Assembly (NCBI RefSeq): GCF_029892685.1
Contig: NZ_JARXVD010000013.1
Location: 106,410 to 170,409, forward strand
Reading direction: 5' to 3'
Length of the DNA: 64,000 nt
Origin: Mycobacterium sp. OTB74
GTDB taxonomy: Bacteria > Actinomycetota > Actinomycetes > Mycobacteriales > Mycobacteriaceae
Positions 24,987-34,106 of this stretch are shown here, in pieces. The position numbers and the translations under genes were made by a program. The notes under the pieces were generated by a model, which saw only the letters and a list, made by a program, of their open reading frames with translations, made no database searches and was not told the DNA's origin. The first letter of the stretch is position 1. Each line of letters begins with the position of its first letter.

Positions 24987-26195
24987 TCAGGCCCGCTTCA
25001 GAACCATCAGGTTGTCGATCAACGTCGCCTGCTGTCCGTCCGGACCGACGCCCTCGCGGCTTACCGGGCCGACATGTTCGTATCGCCAGCGCCCCGGCAG
25101 ATCCAGTTCGGCGAGGACCTCCTCGGCCGACTGGAACACGTGGTTGTGCACGTGTTCCTTGGCCCACGGCGGCGGTTCGCCATGGTCGACAATCAGCAGG
25201 GTGCCGCCGGGGTTGACCGCGGCCGCCGCCTGCCTGAGTATCTGCGGTCGCTCCAGCCGCACCATGGAGTGCAGGAACTGCGCCGAGACCAACTCGAAGC
25301 CGCCTGCCGGGAAGCTGTCGGACAGGTCGTGGTGCTGGAATTCGATACGGTCTTTGACATCCGCTGCAGCGGCGGCTTTCTCGGCCCGCTGCAGAGCAGT
25401 GGTGGCGATGTCGACGGCCACCACCTGCCACCCGTTCTTGGCCAGCCACACCGCGTCGGCACCCTCGCCGCAGCCCAGATCCAACGCGCGCCCCGGCTCG
25501 AGATCACTTGCCACCGTGGCCAATTGGGCGTTAACCCGGCCGCTCCAGATCGAGGGCTTCTCGGCGTAGCGGCTCTCCCAGTGCTCCTGGACAGACGACG
25601 GCCAGGCCGGGCCGGGCAACCCGACGCGGTCACTGAGCAAGCTCTGCACCACGGCCACGGCCGCAGCTGAACCGCTGGCGATCGCCGCGGCCACCTGAGG
25701 CATCTGGGCGCATGCGTCACCAGCGGCGAACACCCCGGGAACCGACGTGCGGTACATCTGATCGACCAGCAGGCCATCGACTACCGCCGGGCCGGGCGGT
25801 GCGATCTGGACGCCGAGTTGTGCTGCCAGCGTGGATCGCTGGTGCAGCCTGCTGGCCAGCAGCACGCGCCCGGCCCGGTGAACATCGCCGTCGGCGAGCT
25901 CCAGGCGGAAAGCTCCATCTTCCCGAGCAGCCGCGACCACCTCGCCTTCGATCAATCGCACCGACTTGTACTGAGCAAGTTCGCCCTGGCCGGCGGCGTA
26001 GAACTCGTGCGGTGGACGGCCGTCTTGACCCAGCAGGCCGCCGATACCGTGCGCGACACCGTTACTAGACTGTCCGACGTCGACCACCAGGGTCCGGCGC
26101 CGTGCCCGTCCCAGTACCAGCGCTGCACTCAATCCTGCCGCTCCGCCGCCGATGACGATGCATTCCCAATCACTACCCGTGCTGTCCGGTTCCAT
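24987..26195 (-). CDS. FAD-dependent oxidoreductase/SAM methyltransferase fusion, internally shortened
   Basis: A 402-residue fusion. Residues about 10-205 resemble a thioredoxin-reductase-like flavoprotein (VIGGGAAGLSAALVLGRARR for FAD, SVPGVFAAGDACAQMPQ near the end). From about 215 a class I methyltransferase follows (ALDLGCGEGADAVWLAKNGWQVVAVD motif I region, then post-I FQHHDLSDSF). Fusions of this type exist in actinobacteria, but their oxidoreductase part is about 300 residues. Here the chain jumps from GRVLLAS to RLHQRSTLAAQ, so the NAD(P)-binding subdomain and CxxC region appear deleted in frame. The methyltransferase is intact. It is divergent from the XRE-cupin gene and ends 19 bp before rnpB. 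Confidence 0.85.
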   Translation of the reverse strand: MEPDSTGSDWECIVIGGGAAGLSAALVLGRARRRTLVVDVGQSSNGVAHGIGGLLGQDGRPPHEFYAAGQGELAQYKSVRLIEGEVVAAAREDGAFRLELADGDVHRAGRVLLASRLHQRSTLAAQLGVQIAPPGPAVVDGLLVDQMYRTSVPGVFAAGDACAQMPQVAAAIASGSAAAVAVVQSLLSDRVGLPGPAWPSSVQEHWESRYAEKPSIWSGRVNAQLATVASDLEPGRALDLGCGEGADAVWLAKNGWQVVAVDIATTALQRAEKAAAAADVKDRIEFQHHDLSDSFPAGGFELVSAQFLHSMVRLERPQILRQAAAAVNPGGTLLIVDHGEPPPWAKEHVHNHVFQSAEEVLAELDLPGRWRYEHVGPVSREGVGPDGQQATLIDNLMVLKRA

Positions 26196-26243
26196 GGTGT
26201 CGAGCTTGCCGTCGACAACCCGGGAATGCCAAGCTGATTTGCC

Positions 26244-26822
26244 ATGCAGGCAAATCGTGATCCCGATGACATCGAGTCACGGGTACGGCGACGGTTGCGG
26301 GAACTACGCACTCAACGCGGTATGACCCTGGAAGACGTTGCGCGCGCGGCGGATATCGACGTTTCGACGCTGAGTCGACTGGAGTCCGGCAAACGCCGAC
26401 TGGCGCTCGACCACCTACCGAGACTGGCTGCGGCACTGGCAGTCAGTTCCGACGATTTGATGCGCGCACCGGAGGCCGACGACCCGAGAGTGCGCGGCAC
26501 CGCCCAGATCCGCGACGGAATCACCTACTGGCCGCTGACCCGCGACGGACCGGCAGGCGGATTGCACACGTTCAAACTCCGGGTCAGCGCGCGCCGCCGC
26601 ATCCCACCCGCCGAACTGCCGGTGCACGACGGTCACGAATGGCTGTACGTGTTGTCCGGCCGGTTGCGACTAATACTCGGCGCACGTGACTTCGTGATCA
26701 AACCCGGTGAGGCTGTTGAATTCTCGACGTGGACCCCACACTGGTTCGGATCCGTCGACGGCCCGGTGGAGGCCATCGCCATCTTCGGAGCACACGGCGA
26801 GCGGGTGCACGCACGGACCTGA
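26244..26822 (+). CDS. XRE-cupin transcriptional regulator
   Basis: A 192-residue regulator with an N-terminal XRE helix-turn-helix (RRRLRELRTQRGMTLEDVARAADIDVSTLSRLESGKR, about 16-51) and a C-terminal cupin barrel (LPVHDGHEWLYVLSGRLRLILG, about 124-145, with the His/Glu cupin motif, and PGEAVEFSTWTPHWFG). Such proteins sense a small molecule through the cupin and regulate a neighbouring gene. It is divergent from the oxidoreductase/methyltransferase fusion, with only 48 bp between start codons, so that gene is the likely target. Confidence 0.9.
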   Translation: MQANRDPDDIESRVRRRLRELRTQRGMTLEDVARAADIDVSTLSRLESGKRRLALDHLPRLAAALAVSSDDLMRAPEADDPRVRGTAQIRDGITYWPLTRDGPAGGLHTFKLRVSARRRIPPAELPVHDGHEWLYVLSGRLRLILGARDFVIKPGEAVEFSTWTPHWFGSVDGPVEAIAIFGAHGERVHART

Positions 26823-26824
26823 GA

Positions 26825-26842
26825 CCCCGCATCAGAACGGGG
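26825..26842 (+). terminator. Hairpin after the XRE-cupin gene
   Basis: CCCCG (26825-26829) pairs with CGGGG (26838-26842) around an 8-nt loop, 2 bp after the stop codon region. It is short and without a T-run, so only a possible terminator. Confidence 0.35.
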
Positions 26843-27172
26843 CGGCGCCTCGGCGGCTTGATCGGCGGTCTGGAGATCGATGATGGGGCCCGGGGCGCCG
26901 CGCGGGTTCGGCCACCACTTCGGATGGCTTCACACACCGTGACGGCGGGTGGCCGATCGGTGAACACAACGAGAACAGTGGCGCGGTAACCTCGCTGAGG
27001 CCTTTCTGCCCTACGTCACCAGGACCGCTGCACTCGACAATGTCGTCGTGGGAAGGGGCTGGCAATTGTTCGATCGGAGCGGGCGACCCATTGGGGTCAT
27101 CACGGGATCGAGGGCAGCGCCGGCCGCGCCCGTCGCGGGGATTGCGACCAGACCGTGCGTTGTGCCGTGGCG
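26843..27172. other. Gene-free stretch before the P-type ATPase
   Basis: About 330 bp that should contain the ATPase promoter. I looked for an M-box (magnesium) riboswitch and did not see its conserved blocks. No gene, large hairpin or repeat is evident. Confidence 0.4.
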
Positions 27173-29797
27173 ATGAGACCGGACGTCACCGACGGGCCCG
27201 ATCGACAGGCGCTGACCGCCCGGCGGGCCGCGGCCGCTCCCGCCGATCAGATCCTTGGGCTACTGGGCAGTTCTCGCGACGGCCTGTCGAGCGTGGAAGC
27301 GGCGGCGCGCCTGGAGCGGGTCGGGCCGAATGCGGTGCGTACCCATCACGTCAAAGCGCTTGCGGTGCTGGGTCGCCAGCTGCGTAACGCCGTGCTGATC
27401 CTGCTGGCCGGCACTGCGATCGTGTCGTACTTCCTCGGCGACAGCATCCAGGCCATCATCATCGGAATTATCCTGACTGCCAGCATCGGATTGGGGTTCT
27501 TCAACGAGTACCGCGCCGAGCAGGCCGCCGCGGCGCTGCATTCGCGTATGCGCCACACCGCAGTGGTCCTGCGCGATGGGCAATTCGTCACCCTGGACGT
27601 CACCATGCTGGTGCCCGGCGACATCATCCGGTTGACGCTGGGCGAGGCGGTACCTGCCGACCTACGGTTGATCGAGGCCGTCGGCCTGGAATGCGACGAG
27701 AGCATCCTGACCGGCGAGTCGATGGGATCGGAGAAGTCACCCGAGCCGGTGGGCGCCGATACCGATCTGGCCGACTGCACCGATCTGGCGTTCATGGGCA
27801 CGATCGTCAGTGCGGGCGAGGGCCGCGGCGTGGTGTACGCGACGGGGAAGAACGCCGAATTCGGCCGGATCGCAGCCGGTTTGGGTGAACGCCAGCCTGA
27901 AACCGACTTCCAGATCGGGCTGCGCCGCTTCTCCTATCTGCTGCTGCAGGTGGCGATCGCGCTGACGGTGCTGATCCTGGTCAGCAACCTGCTACTACGC
28001 AAACCGCTGATCGACTCGGTGCTGTTCTCCCTGGCTATCGCCGTGGGCATCACCCCGCAGCTGTTGCCGGCGGTGGTCAGCGCCAGCCTGGCCACCGGGT
28101 CGCGTCGGCTGGCCAAGGCCAAGGTGCTGGTCAAACGCCTGGTGTGCATCGAAGACCTCGGCGATATCGACATCCTGATCACCGACAAGACCGGCACTTT
28201 GACCGAAGGGCGCATCAGTCTGGTCGACGCCCTCAACACCGCTGGTGCACATAGTGATTCGGTGCTAAGGCTGGGCCTACTGGCCTCCGATGTCGACCTG
28301 CAGGCCGGTGGCGTCAGCGCCAATCAGTTGGACACCGCCCTGTGGGAATCCCCCAACGCCAAGCAGATCGTCGGCGCGGCCCGTCGCGTCGCACTGCTGC
28401 CCTTCGACCACCTGCGCCGTTCAACGTCGGCTCTGATCGACGACGAGGGCAAACGCATCCTCGTCGTCAAAGGAGCCCCCGAACAGATCCTGGCCCGCTG
28501 CTCGACGAACGACCCGGCCGCCCAGATCACCCTGGCCGAGCTGTTCGCTGGCGGGCGGCGGGTGGTGGCGGTGGCGGTCAAGCCCGCACCCAACCTCACC
28601 GCCATCACCGCCGACGACGAATCAGAATTGATGCTGGCCGGGTTCCTCGTGTTCGCCGACGAACCCAAAACCGCCGCCCGGCAGTCGCTGACCGAACTGG
28701 CCGCGCTCGGCATCGAACTCAAGATCGCCACCGGCGACAACGCCCAAGTGGCCGAAAAGGTCTGCCACGACCTCGGAATGGTGTCCAAAGGCACCATCAC
28801 CGGCTCCCAACTCGACGACCTCAGCGACGGCGAATTCACCCAGGCGGCCGCCAATCACACCATCTTCGCGCGCATCTCTCCCGAACAGAAGGCACAGCTG
28901 ATCACCGCCGCGCGGCGCATCGGACGATCCGTCGGTTTTCTGGGTGACGGGGTCAACGACGCGCTGGCGCTACACGCCGCGGACGTCGGCATCTCCGTCG
29001 ACACCGCCACCGACGTCGCCAAGGACGCCGCCGACGTGGTGCTGCTGGAGAAAGACCTCGGGGTGCTCGCCACCGGTGTCGCCGAAGGCCGGCGGATCTT
29101 CGCCAACACCATCAAATACGTATTAATGGGCACATCAAGCAATTTCGGCAACATGTTCTCCGCCGCAGCAGCCTCGGCGCTGCTGCCGTTCCTGCCGATG
29201 CTGCCCAGCCAGATCCTGCTCAACAACCTGCTCTACGACAGCTCCCAGCTGGCCATCCCGACCGACCGGGTCGATGACGAGCAATTACATGCACCCTCGC
29301 ACTGGAATGTCGCGTTCATCCGTCGGTTCATGCTCACCTTCGGCCCGATCAGTTCGGTGTTCGACTTCCTGACCTTCGGGCTGATGCTCGGGGTGCTGCA
29401 TGCCGGTGCCGTGGAATTCCGCACCGGCTGGTTTGTGGAATCCCTGGCCACCCAAACGTTGATCATCTTCGCCATCCGCACCCGCAAGGTGCCGTTCTTA
29501 CGCAGCCGGCCCAGCGGTTGGCTGACCATCACGAGTCTGACCGTGGTCGCGATCGGCGTGCTAATCACGGTGTCCCCGCTCGCGCACACCCTGGGTTTCA
29601 CCCCGCTACCGTGGCAATTCTTTGCCGCGCTCGGCGGTTTCGTGGTCACCTACCTGGTCTTGGTCGAGCTGGCGAAAATGGTGTTCTACTCCGAACCAAT
29701 GCGGCTGTTCGCACAGCCACACCGCACCAGAGGAGACGCGCACCGCATCCATCGCCGCGCAGCCCGCTTCTCTCACGCCGCCAGCACCGGCTCCTAG
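27173..29797 (+). CDS. Magnesium-translocating P-type ATPase (MgtA/MgtB-like)
   Basis: An 874-residue P-type ATPase of the magnesium-importing type in the plasma membrane. Domains in order: cation-ATPase N-terminus, TM1-2 (AVLILLAGTAIVSYFLG; AIIIGIILTASIGLGFF), actuator loop with LTGES, TM3-4 ending in ITPQLLPAVVSASLA, the phosphorylation site DKTGTLT (near residue 340), nucleotide-binding KGAPEQIL, hinge GDGVND, and C-terminal TM segments starting SSNFGNMFS, which is the group-specific TM5 signature. Start choice: ATG 27173; GTG/ATG codons back to 27155 are possible. Preference for Mg2+ is inferred from the TM4/TM5 motifs. Confidence 0.9.
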   Translation: MRPDVTDGPDRQALTARRAAAAPADQILGLLGSSRDGLSSVEAAARLERVGPNAVRTHHVKALAVLGRQLRNAVLILLAGTAIVSYFLGDSIQAIIIGIILTASIGLGFFNEYRAEQAAAALHSRMRHTAVVLRDGQFVTLDVTMLVPGDIIRLTLGEAVPADLRLIEAVGLECDESILTGESMGSEKSPEPVGADTDLADCTDLAFMGTIVSAGEGRGVVYATGKNAEFGRIAAGLGERQPETDFQIGLRRFSYLLLQVAIALTVLILVSNLLLRKPLIDSVLFSLAIAVGITPQLLPAVVSASLATGSRRLAKAKVLVKRLVCIEDLGDIDILITDKTGTLTEGRISLVDALNTAGAHSDSVLRLGLLASDVDLQAGGVSANQLDTALWESPNAKQIVGAARRVALLPFDHLRRSTSALIDDEGKRILVVKGAPEQILARCSTNDPAAQITLAELFAGGRRVVAVAVKPAPNLTAITADDESELMLAGFLVFADEPKTAARQSLTELAALGIELKIATGDNAQVAEKVCHDLGMVSKGTITGSQLDDLSDGEFTQAAANHTIFARISPEQKAQLITAARRIGRSVGFLGDGVNDALALHAADVGISVDTATDVAKDAADVVLLEKDLGVLATGVAEGRRIFANTIKYVLMGTSSNFGNMFSAAAASALLPFLPMLPSQILLNNLLYDSSQLAIPTDRVDDEQLHAPSHWNVAFIRRFMLTFGPISSVFDFLTFGLMLGVLHAGAVEFRTGWFVESLATQTLIIFAIRTRKVPFLRSRPSGWLTITSLTVVAIGVLITVSPLAHTLGFTPLPWQFFAALGGFVVTYLVLVELAKMVFYSEPMRLFAQPHRTRGDAHRIHRRAARFSHAASTGS

Positions 29798-29813
29798 ACC
29801 GAAAGAAGCGACC

Positions 29814-30092
29814 GTGGCGGCCCGACTACAGCACCGAGGCATCGTCGTGGGCATCGACGGATCGGGCCCATCTGAAGCGGCGCTGCGCTACGCGGCCCAC
29901 GACGCCGCGCTGCGCACCCAACCGCTGACACTGGTAAACGTCAACCCGCTGGTTGCGTCCCCGGGATGGGGATCCTCGATGGCTGACCTTCTTGGTGGCC
30001 ATTATTGGCACCGTTGTCCGGCGGTGAATCGTCGCTGTCTTCCGGCAGTATTTCCCGAGCGAGAACGGGGTGCCGACAGCAGCCTGAATTAA
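29814..30092 (+). pseudogene. Truncated universal stress protein
   Basis: GTG 29814 (after GAAAGAAG) begins a typical mycobacterial UspA domain: GIVVGIDGSGPSEAALRYAAHDAALR, LTLVNVNPLVASPG. After about 60 residues homology stops and an unrelated tail (HRCPAVNRRCLPAVF) runs to the stop. The usual protein has two UspA domains and about 290 residues, including the ATP-binding GxxGxxxxG loop that is missing here. It is 16 bp after the ATPase gene, in an apparent operon. Confidence 0.75.
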
Positions 30093-30107
30093 AGACAATA
30101 GGTCTGA

Positions 30108-31184
30108 TCAAAGATAGTCGGTCTGATTTACCAACCTCACCGCAGACCCGCCGTCGCCGAAGAACTCGGCGATGCTCAAGGAAGCCAGATCCAGATGCAG
30201 TCGGTACAGAATGCCGGGTCCGGCGTCGAGCGCCAGCCGCAACAACGTCTTGATCGGGGTCACGTGCGACACCACCAGAACGCTGGTATGACCGTGCTCG
30301 GCGACGATCCGGTCGCGCGCTTGTTGAACCCGAAGCGCGACGGCGTCAAAGCTCTCGCCGCCCGGCGGGGAGACACTGGTGTCTGCCAGCCATTGCCGGT
30401 GCAGCTCTGGATCGCGGGCTGCCGCTTCGAGAAACGTCAGCCCCTCCCAGGCGCCGAAGTCGGTCTCGATGAGGTCGTCGTCAACGGTCACGTCGAGCCC
30501 CAGGGCCGACGCCGCAGCTGATGCGGTGTCGAACGCGCGCTGCAGTGGCGAACTCACGACGGCCGAGATGCCACCACGGGCCGCAACATATGCCGCGGCG
30601 GCCGCCGCCTGCTGCCGGCCCAACTCGGTCAGTGGCGGGTTACCGCGACCCGAGTAGCGGCGATTGACCGACAGTTCGGTCTGCCCGTGCCGCAACAGGA
30701 GAAACCGAGTTGGCGCGCCGCGCGCGCCGGTCCACCCCGGCGCCTCAGGCTTGGCGGCCGGCTCGGCTTTGGCGGGCGCTGGCTCGGCGGCGTCCATCGC
30801 CTCATTGGCCAGCCGGTCGGCGTGCGAATTGCGCTCCCGCGGAATCCACGAATACGTCACCCGTCCGAACCGCCGGGCCAATCCCGCGGCTTCTTCATTC
30901 AGCGGAATCAGATCCGGGTGTTTGACCCGCCAGCGGCCGGACATCTGTTCAACCACCAGTTTCGAGTCCATCGACACGTCGACCTCGTCGGCGCCCAACT
31001 CGTCGGCGGCCCGCAGGCCGGCGATCAGGCCGCGGTACTCCGCGACATTGTTGGTGGCCCAGCCGACGGCCTCTTTACGCTCGGCCAGCACCTCGTCGTG
31101 GGATGCCGAGAACACCACCGCGCCGTACCCAGCCGGTCCAGGGTTGCCGCGCGATCCTCCGTCGGCCTCGACCAGAACTTTCAC
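30108..31184 (-). CDS. Bifunctional RNase H/acid phosphatase, Rv2228c-like
   Basis: A 358-residue two-domain protein. The N-terminal RNase HI-type domain (about 1-140) starts VKVLVEADGGSRGNPG, with the acidic active-site residues in ADGG, NNVAEYRGL and MDSKLV; it removes RNA from RNA-DNA hybrids. The C-terminal histidine phosphatase domain (about 160-358) has LLLRHGQTE, ETDFGAWEGLTF and VVSHVTPIK. In M. tuberculosis the second domain shows alpha-ribazole phosphatase activity (CobC-type), fitting the nearby cobalamin genes. GTG 31184 overlaps the upstream stop (GTGA); an earlier in-frame codon at 31238 is rejected. Confidence 0.95.
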   Translation of the reverse strand: MKVLVEADGGSRGNPGPAGYGAVVFSASHDEVLAERKEAVGWATNNVAEYRGLIAGLRAADELGADEVDVSMDSKLVVEQMSGRWRVKHPDLIPLNEEAAGLARRFGRVTYSWIPRERNSHADRLANEAMDAAEPAPAKAEPAAKPEAPGWTGARGAPTRFLLLRHGQTELSVNRRYSGRGNPPLTELGRQQAAAAAAYVAARGGISAVVSSPLQRAFDTASAAASALGLDVTVDDDLIETDFGAWEGLTFLEAAARDPELHRQWLADTSVSPPGGESFDAVALRVQQARDRIVAEHGHTSVLVVSHVTPIKTLLRLALDAGPGILYRLHLDLASLSIAEFFGDGGSAVRLVNQTDYL

Positions 31185-31933
31185 AGACCGGTTGTCCCGG
31201 CCCGAAAGTCCTTGACCCGAACCAGAATTGCTCCACATTCCGGGCAGCGCAGCAGGTCGTCATCGGCGGCGGCGGAAATCCGGGACAGCTCACCGCGGTC
31301 GATCTCGATGCGGCACGCGCCGCACCGACCGCCGTTCAGTGGCCCGGCACCGGCACCGCCCCGCGACCGCTGCCGCTCGTACAGCCCGGCCAGTTCGGGG
31401 TCCAGGGTGGATACCACCGCGGCCCGTCGGTCGTTGGCCACCTGCCGCGACTCGTCAATGGCGACCAGAGCGTTGTCGCGGTCGACCTGCGCAGTGGTCA
31501 GATCACCCTGCAGCGCGTCGATCAGCGCCAGCTCCTCGGCCTGCTCGGTCTGCAAATCTTCGCGACGCTCCATGATCTCGAGCTGCTGCTCCTCCAGCGC
31601 AGCTTGCCGACGCTGCAACGTCTCGAGCTCGTGCTGCAGTTCACCGAGCTGCTTGGCCGCTACCGAGCCGCTGTCCAGCAGCTGCTGGTCGCGGGTCTCA
31701 CGCTGGCGCACCGCGTCGATCTCGGATTCGAACTTGCCGACCTGAGCATCCAGGTCCTCCACCGCAATACCCAGCGCCGCCACCCGGTCATTGGCCTCCC
31801 GATGCTCGGCCTGCACTGCCTCGAACCGCTGCTGTTCGGCCAGGTGTTTCGACCGATGCGTCAGCCGGGCCAGCGCGGCATCCAATTCTGCCAGCTCCAG
31901 CAACGAACGCTGTTGTGCCACTTCAGCTTTCAT
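31181..31933 (-). CDS. Coiled-coil zinc-ribbon protein, Rv2229c-like
   Basis: A 250-residue protein. Residues about 1-175 form a long helical coiled coil (KAEVAQQRSLLELAELDAAL, HELETLQRRQAALEEQQLE), and the C-terminus carries a C4 zinc ribbon (CGACRIEI ... LRCPECGAILVR). Family: DUF164/C4-type zinc ribbon proteins, possibly nucleic-acid or nucleotide binding; function not established. ATG 31933 (MKAEVAQQ) matches the mycobacterial orthologue; 12 further codons to 31969 are possible but not conserved. Gaps: 11 bp to the upstream Nif3 gene, 4-bp overlap with the downstream gene. Confidence 0.92.
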   Translation of the reverse strand: MKAEVAQQRSLLELAELDAALARLTHRSKHLAEQQRFEAVQAEHREANDRVAALGIAVEDLDAQVGKFESEIDAVRQRETRDQQLLDSGSVAAKQLGELQHELETLQRRQAALEEQQLEIMERREDLQTEQAEELALIDALQGDLTTAQVDRDNALVAIDESRQVANDRRAAVVSTLDPELAGLYERQRSRGGAGAGPLNGGRCGACRIEIDRGELSRISAAADDDLLRCPECGAILVRVKDFRAGTTGL

Positions 31934-31944
31934 ATCCACATCTC

Positions 31945-33069
31945 TCAGCAGGTGATATCCAGGTTCCACGGGTCGGTGCGGATCTGACTGACTCGCACCG
32001 GCAATGCATCACCGAATTGTGCACGCAACACCCCGGCGGCCTGCTCACACCATGGAAATTCGCTGGCCCAGTGCGCCACGTCGACCAGTGCGACCGACGA
32101 TGCGCGGCGATGCTCGTCGGCCGGATGGTGCCTCAGATCGGCGGTCACGTAGGCATCGACACCGGCCCGCGACGCAGCACCCAGCAGCGAGTCACCCGCA
32201 CCCCCACACACCGCCACCCGCGACACCACCACGTCCGGATCGCCCGATGCGCGAACCCCCCACGAGGTGGCAGGCAGCCCGCGCAAAACACGGGAAGCGA
32301 AGGCCGACAACGATTCCGGCTCTGCCAATGAACAGATGCGTCCGATCCCCACACCCGACGGCAGCGCCGCCAGCGTCAGCACATCGAACGCGGGCTCCTC
32401 GTACGGGTGCGCGGCGCGCATCGCTGCCAGTACCGCGGCACGTAACTGGGCCGGCGCGATCACCTCGACACGCTCCTCGGCCACCTGCTTAACGGCGCCG
32501 ACCTCACCGATCGTGGGGGCAGCACCTTCGTGCGGCAAAAACTGCCCGACGCCAGAGGTGGTCCAGCTGCAATGCGAGTAGTCACCGATCTGCCCGCCGC
32601 CGGCGGAAAACAGCGCCTCACGGACCGCCCTGGCATCTGATGACGGCACGAAGACCACCCATTTGTCCAGGTCGGCGCCAGCTGCGGCAGGGTCCAGGAC
32701 ATCCTCAACGTGCAGCCCCAGCGCATCGGCCAGGGCGTCAGAGACACCCGGCGCAGCGGCGTCAGCGTTGGTATGGGCGGTAAACAGGGCCGATCCGCGC
32801 CGGATCAGTGAGTGCAGCAGCGCGCCCTTGGCGGTGTTGGCGGCGACGGTGTCCACGCCGCGCAGCAATAGCGGATGGTGAGCCACGAGTAGACCACGTT
32901 CCGGCACCGAGGCGACCACATCTGCAGTCGCGTCCACCGCGATGGTCACCGAATCGACCGTCTCGGCAGGGTCACCGCACACCAGGCCGACCGAGTCCCA
33001 GTCGTGCGCCAGCGCCGGCGGGTACGCGTCGTCCAGAACCGAGATGACCTCACGCAACGGCACGCTCAC
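31945..33069 (-). CDS. Nif3-like dinuclear metal centre protein, Rv2230c-like
   Basis: A 374-residue member of the Nif3/YbgI family, which folds round a dinuclear metal site. Metal-binding segments are VAHHPLLLRG (about 73-82), HTNADAAAPG, and near the C-terminus TADLRHHPADEHR. A middle insert (about 130-240, HPYEEPAFDVL) is the PII-like domain common in longer family members. The role is uncertain; GTP cyclohydrolase-type activity has been proposed for relatives. GTG 33069 overlaps the cobC stop (GTGA). Confidence 0.93.
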   Translation of the reverse strand: MSVPLREVISVLDDAYPPALAHDWDSVGLVCGDPAETVDSVTIAVDATADVVASVPERGLLVAHHPLLLRGVDTVAANTAKGALLHSLIRRGSALFTAHTNADAAAPGVSDALADALGLHVEDVLDPAAAGADLDKWVVFVPSSDARAVREALFSAGGGQIGDYSHCSWTTSGVGQFLPHEGAAPTIGEVGAVKQVAEERVEVIAPAQLRAAVLAAMRAAHPYEEPAFDVLTLAALPSGVGIGRICSLAEPESLSAFASRVLRGLPATSWGVRASGDPDVVVSRVAVCGGAGDSLLGAASRAGVDAYVTADLRHHPADEHRRASSVALVDVAHWASEFPWCEQAAGVLRAQFGDALPVRVSQIRTDPWNLDITC

Positions 33070-34082
33070 CAGCTGACCTCCTGTAGTGCCTGCACCAGCA
33101 GCGGCCATTCCGGTCGCACGGCGGCGCGCAGGTATCCGTCTGGCAGGCCGAAGAACGTGTCACAGCGTCGCACGGCAATCCCCTTTTCCTGCAGATACTT
33201 CCGGGCCAATCCGGCATCCGGCACGCCGAACAACACGAACGGCGCCACCCCGTCGACCACCGGAAAACCGGCCGCGGCCAGCCCGGCGACCATATCGGCT
33301 CGCAGCTGCGCCAGCCGCACGGCGCCTGCTGCGGCTTCGCCGACGGCATCGGGAGCACTGCACACAGTGATGGCCTCCAGCTGCAAGGTTCCCAGCGGCC
33401 AGTGCGCGCGCTGCGCCGTCAGCCGGGCCAGCACCTCAGGGGCGCCCAGTGCGTAACCCACCCGTAGGCCGGCCAGTGACCAGGTCTTGGTCAGACTCCG
33501 CAGCACCAGCACGTCGGGCAGCAAGTGGCCCGCCAACGATTCAGGCTCGCCAGGCACCGAGTCCATGAAGGCCTCGTCCACCACCAGCAGCCGCCCCGGC
33601 GCGCGCAGGGCGAGAATCTCGTCGCGCGAGTGCACGACCCCGGTCGGGTTGGTCGGATTGCCGACCACCACCAGGTCAGCATCGTCGGGCACCACCGCTG
33701 CCGACAGCCGGAACGGGGCGGGCAGCACCACCTGGGCCACCGGAACCCCGGCCGCGTGGAACACCGCCTCCGGCTCGGTGAATGACGGTGCGATCAACGC
33801 GGCCAGGCGCGGCTGCAGCTGCGGTAACAGCGCAAATCCCTCCGCCCCGCCAGCCAACAAGGCGATTTCTGCAGGTGCGCGACCGTGGCGCGCGGCGACT
33901 GCAGCTCGGGCTGCAGCGGCATCAGTGGCCGACGGATAGTGCGCAAGATCACCCAGGCGGGCGGCCAACCGCGCCGTCAGCCAGCCCGGCGGCTGCGCGC
34001 TGCGCACGTTGACCGCGAAATCCACCATGCCGGGACGCACGGCCTGGTCACCGTGGTACCGGGCGGCGGTTCGACTTGCCAC
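33066..34082 (-). CDS. cobC: CobC-type PLP-dependent aminotransferase/decarboxylase
   Basis: A 338-residue class I/II PLP enzyme, the Rv2231c/CobC orthologue, thought to supply the aminopropanol moiety for cobalamin (threonine-phosphate decarboxylase type). Fold-type I features: NPTNPTGVVHSRDEI (about 142-156), VVDEAFMDS, the Schiff-base lysine in SLTKTWSLAGLRVGY (about 194-208) and C-terminal RCDTFFGLPDGYLRAAVR with the substrate arginine. The start is GTG 34082. First gene of the minus-strand cobC-nif3-zinc ribbon-RNase H operon. Histidinol-phosphate aminotransferase-like activity is the alternative. Confidence 0.9.
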   Translation of the reverse strand: MASRTAARYHGDQAVRPGMVDFAVNVRSAQPPGWLTARLAARLGDLAHYPSATDAAAARAAVAARHGRAPAEIALLAGGAEGFALLPQLQPRLAALIAPSFTEPEAVFHAAGVPVAQVVLPAPFRLSAAVVPDDADLVVVGNPTNPTGVVHSRDEILALRAPGRLLVVDEAFMDSVPGEPESLAGHLLPDVLVLRSLTKTWSLAGLRVGYALGAPEVLARLTAQRAHWPLGTLQLEAITVCSAPDAVGEAAAGAVRLAQLRADMVAGLAAAGFPVVDGVAPFVLFGVPDAGLARKYLQEKGIAVRRCDTFFGLPDGYLRAAVRPEWPLLVQALQEVSW

Positions 34083-34106
34083 CCCACGACATTAGACAAT
34101 GTCCTG

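Noticed and set aside
26843..27172. M-box magnesium riboswitch before the P-type ATPase
   Set aside because: None of the characteristic conserved blocks could be recognised in this stretch.
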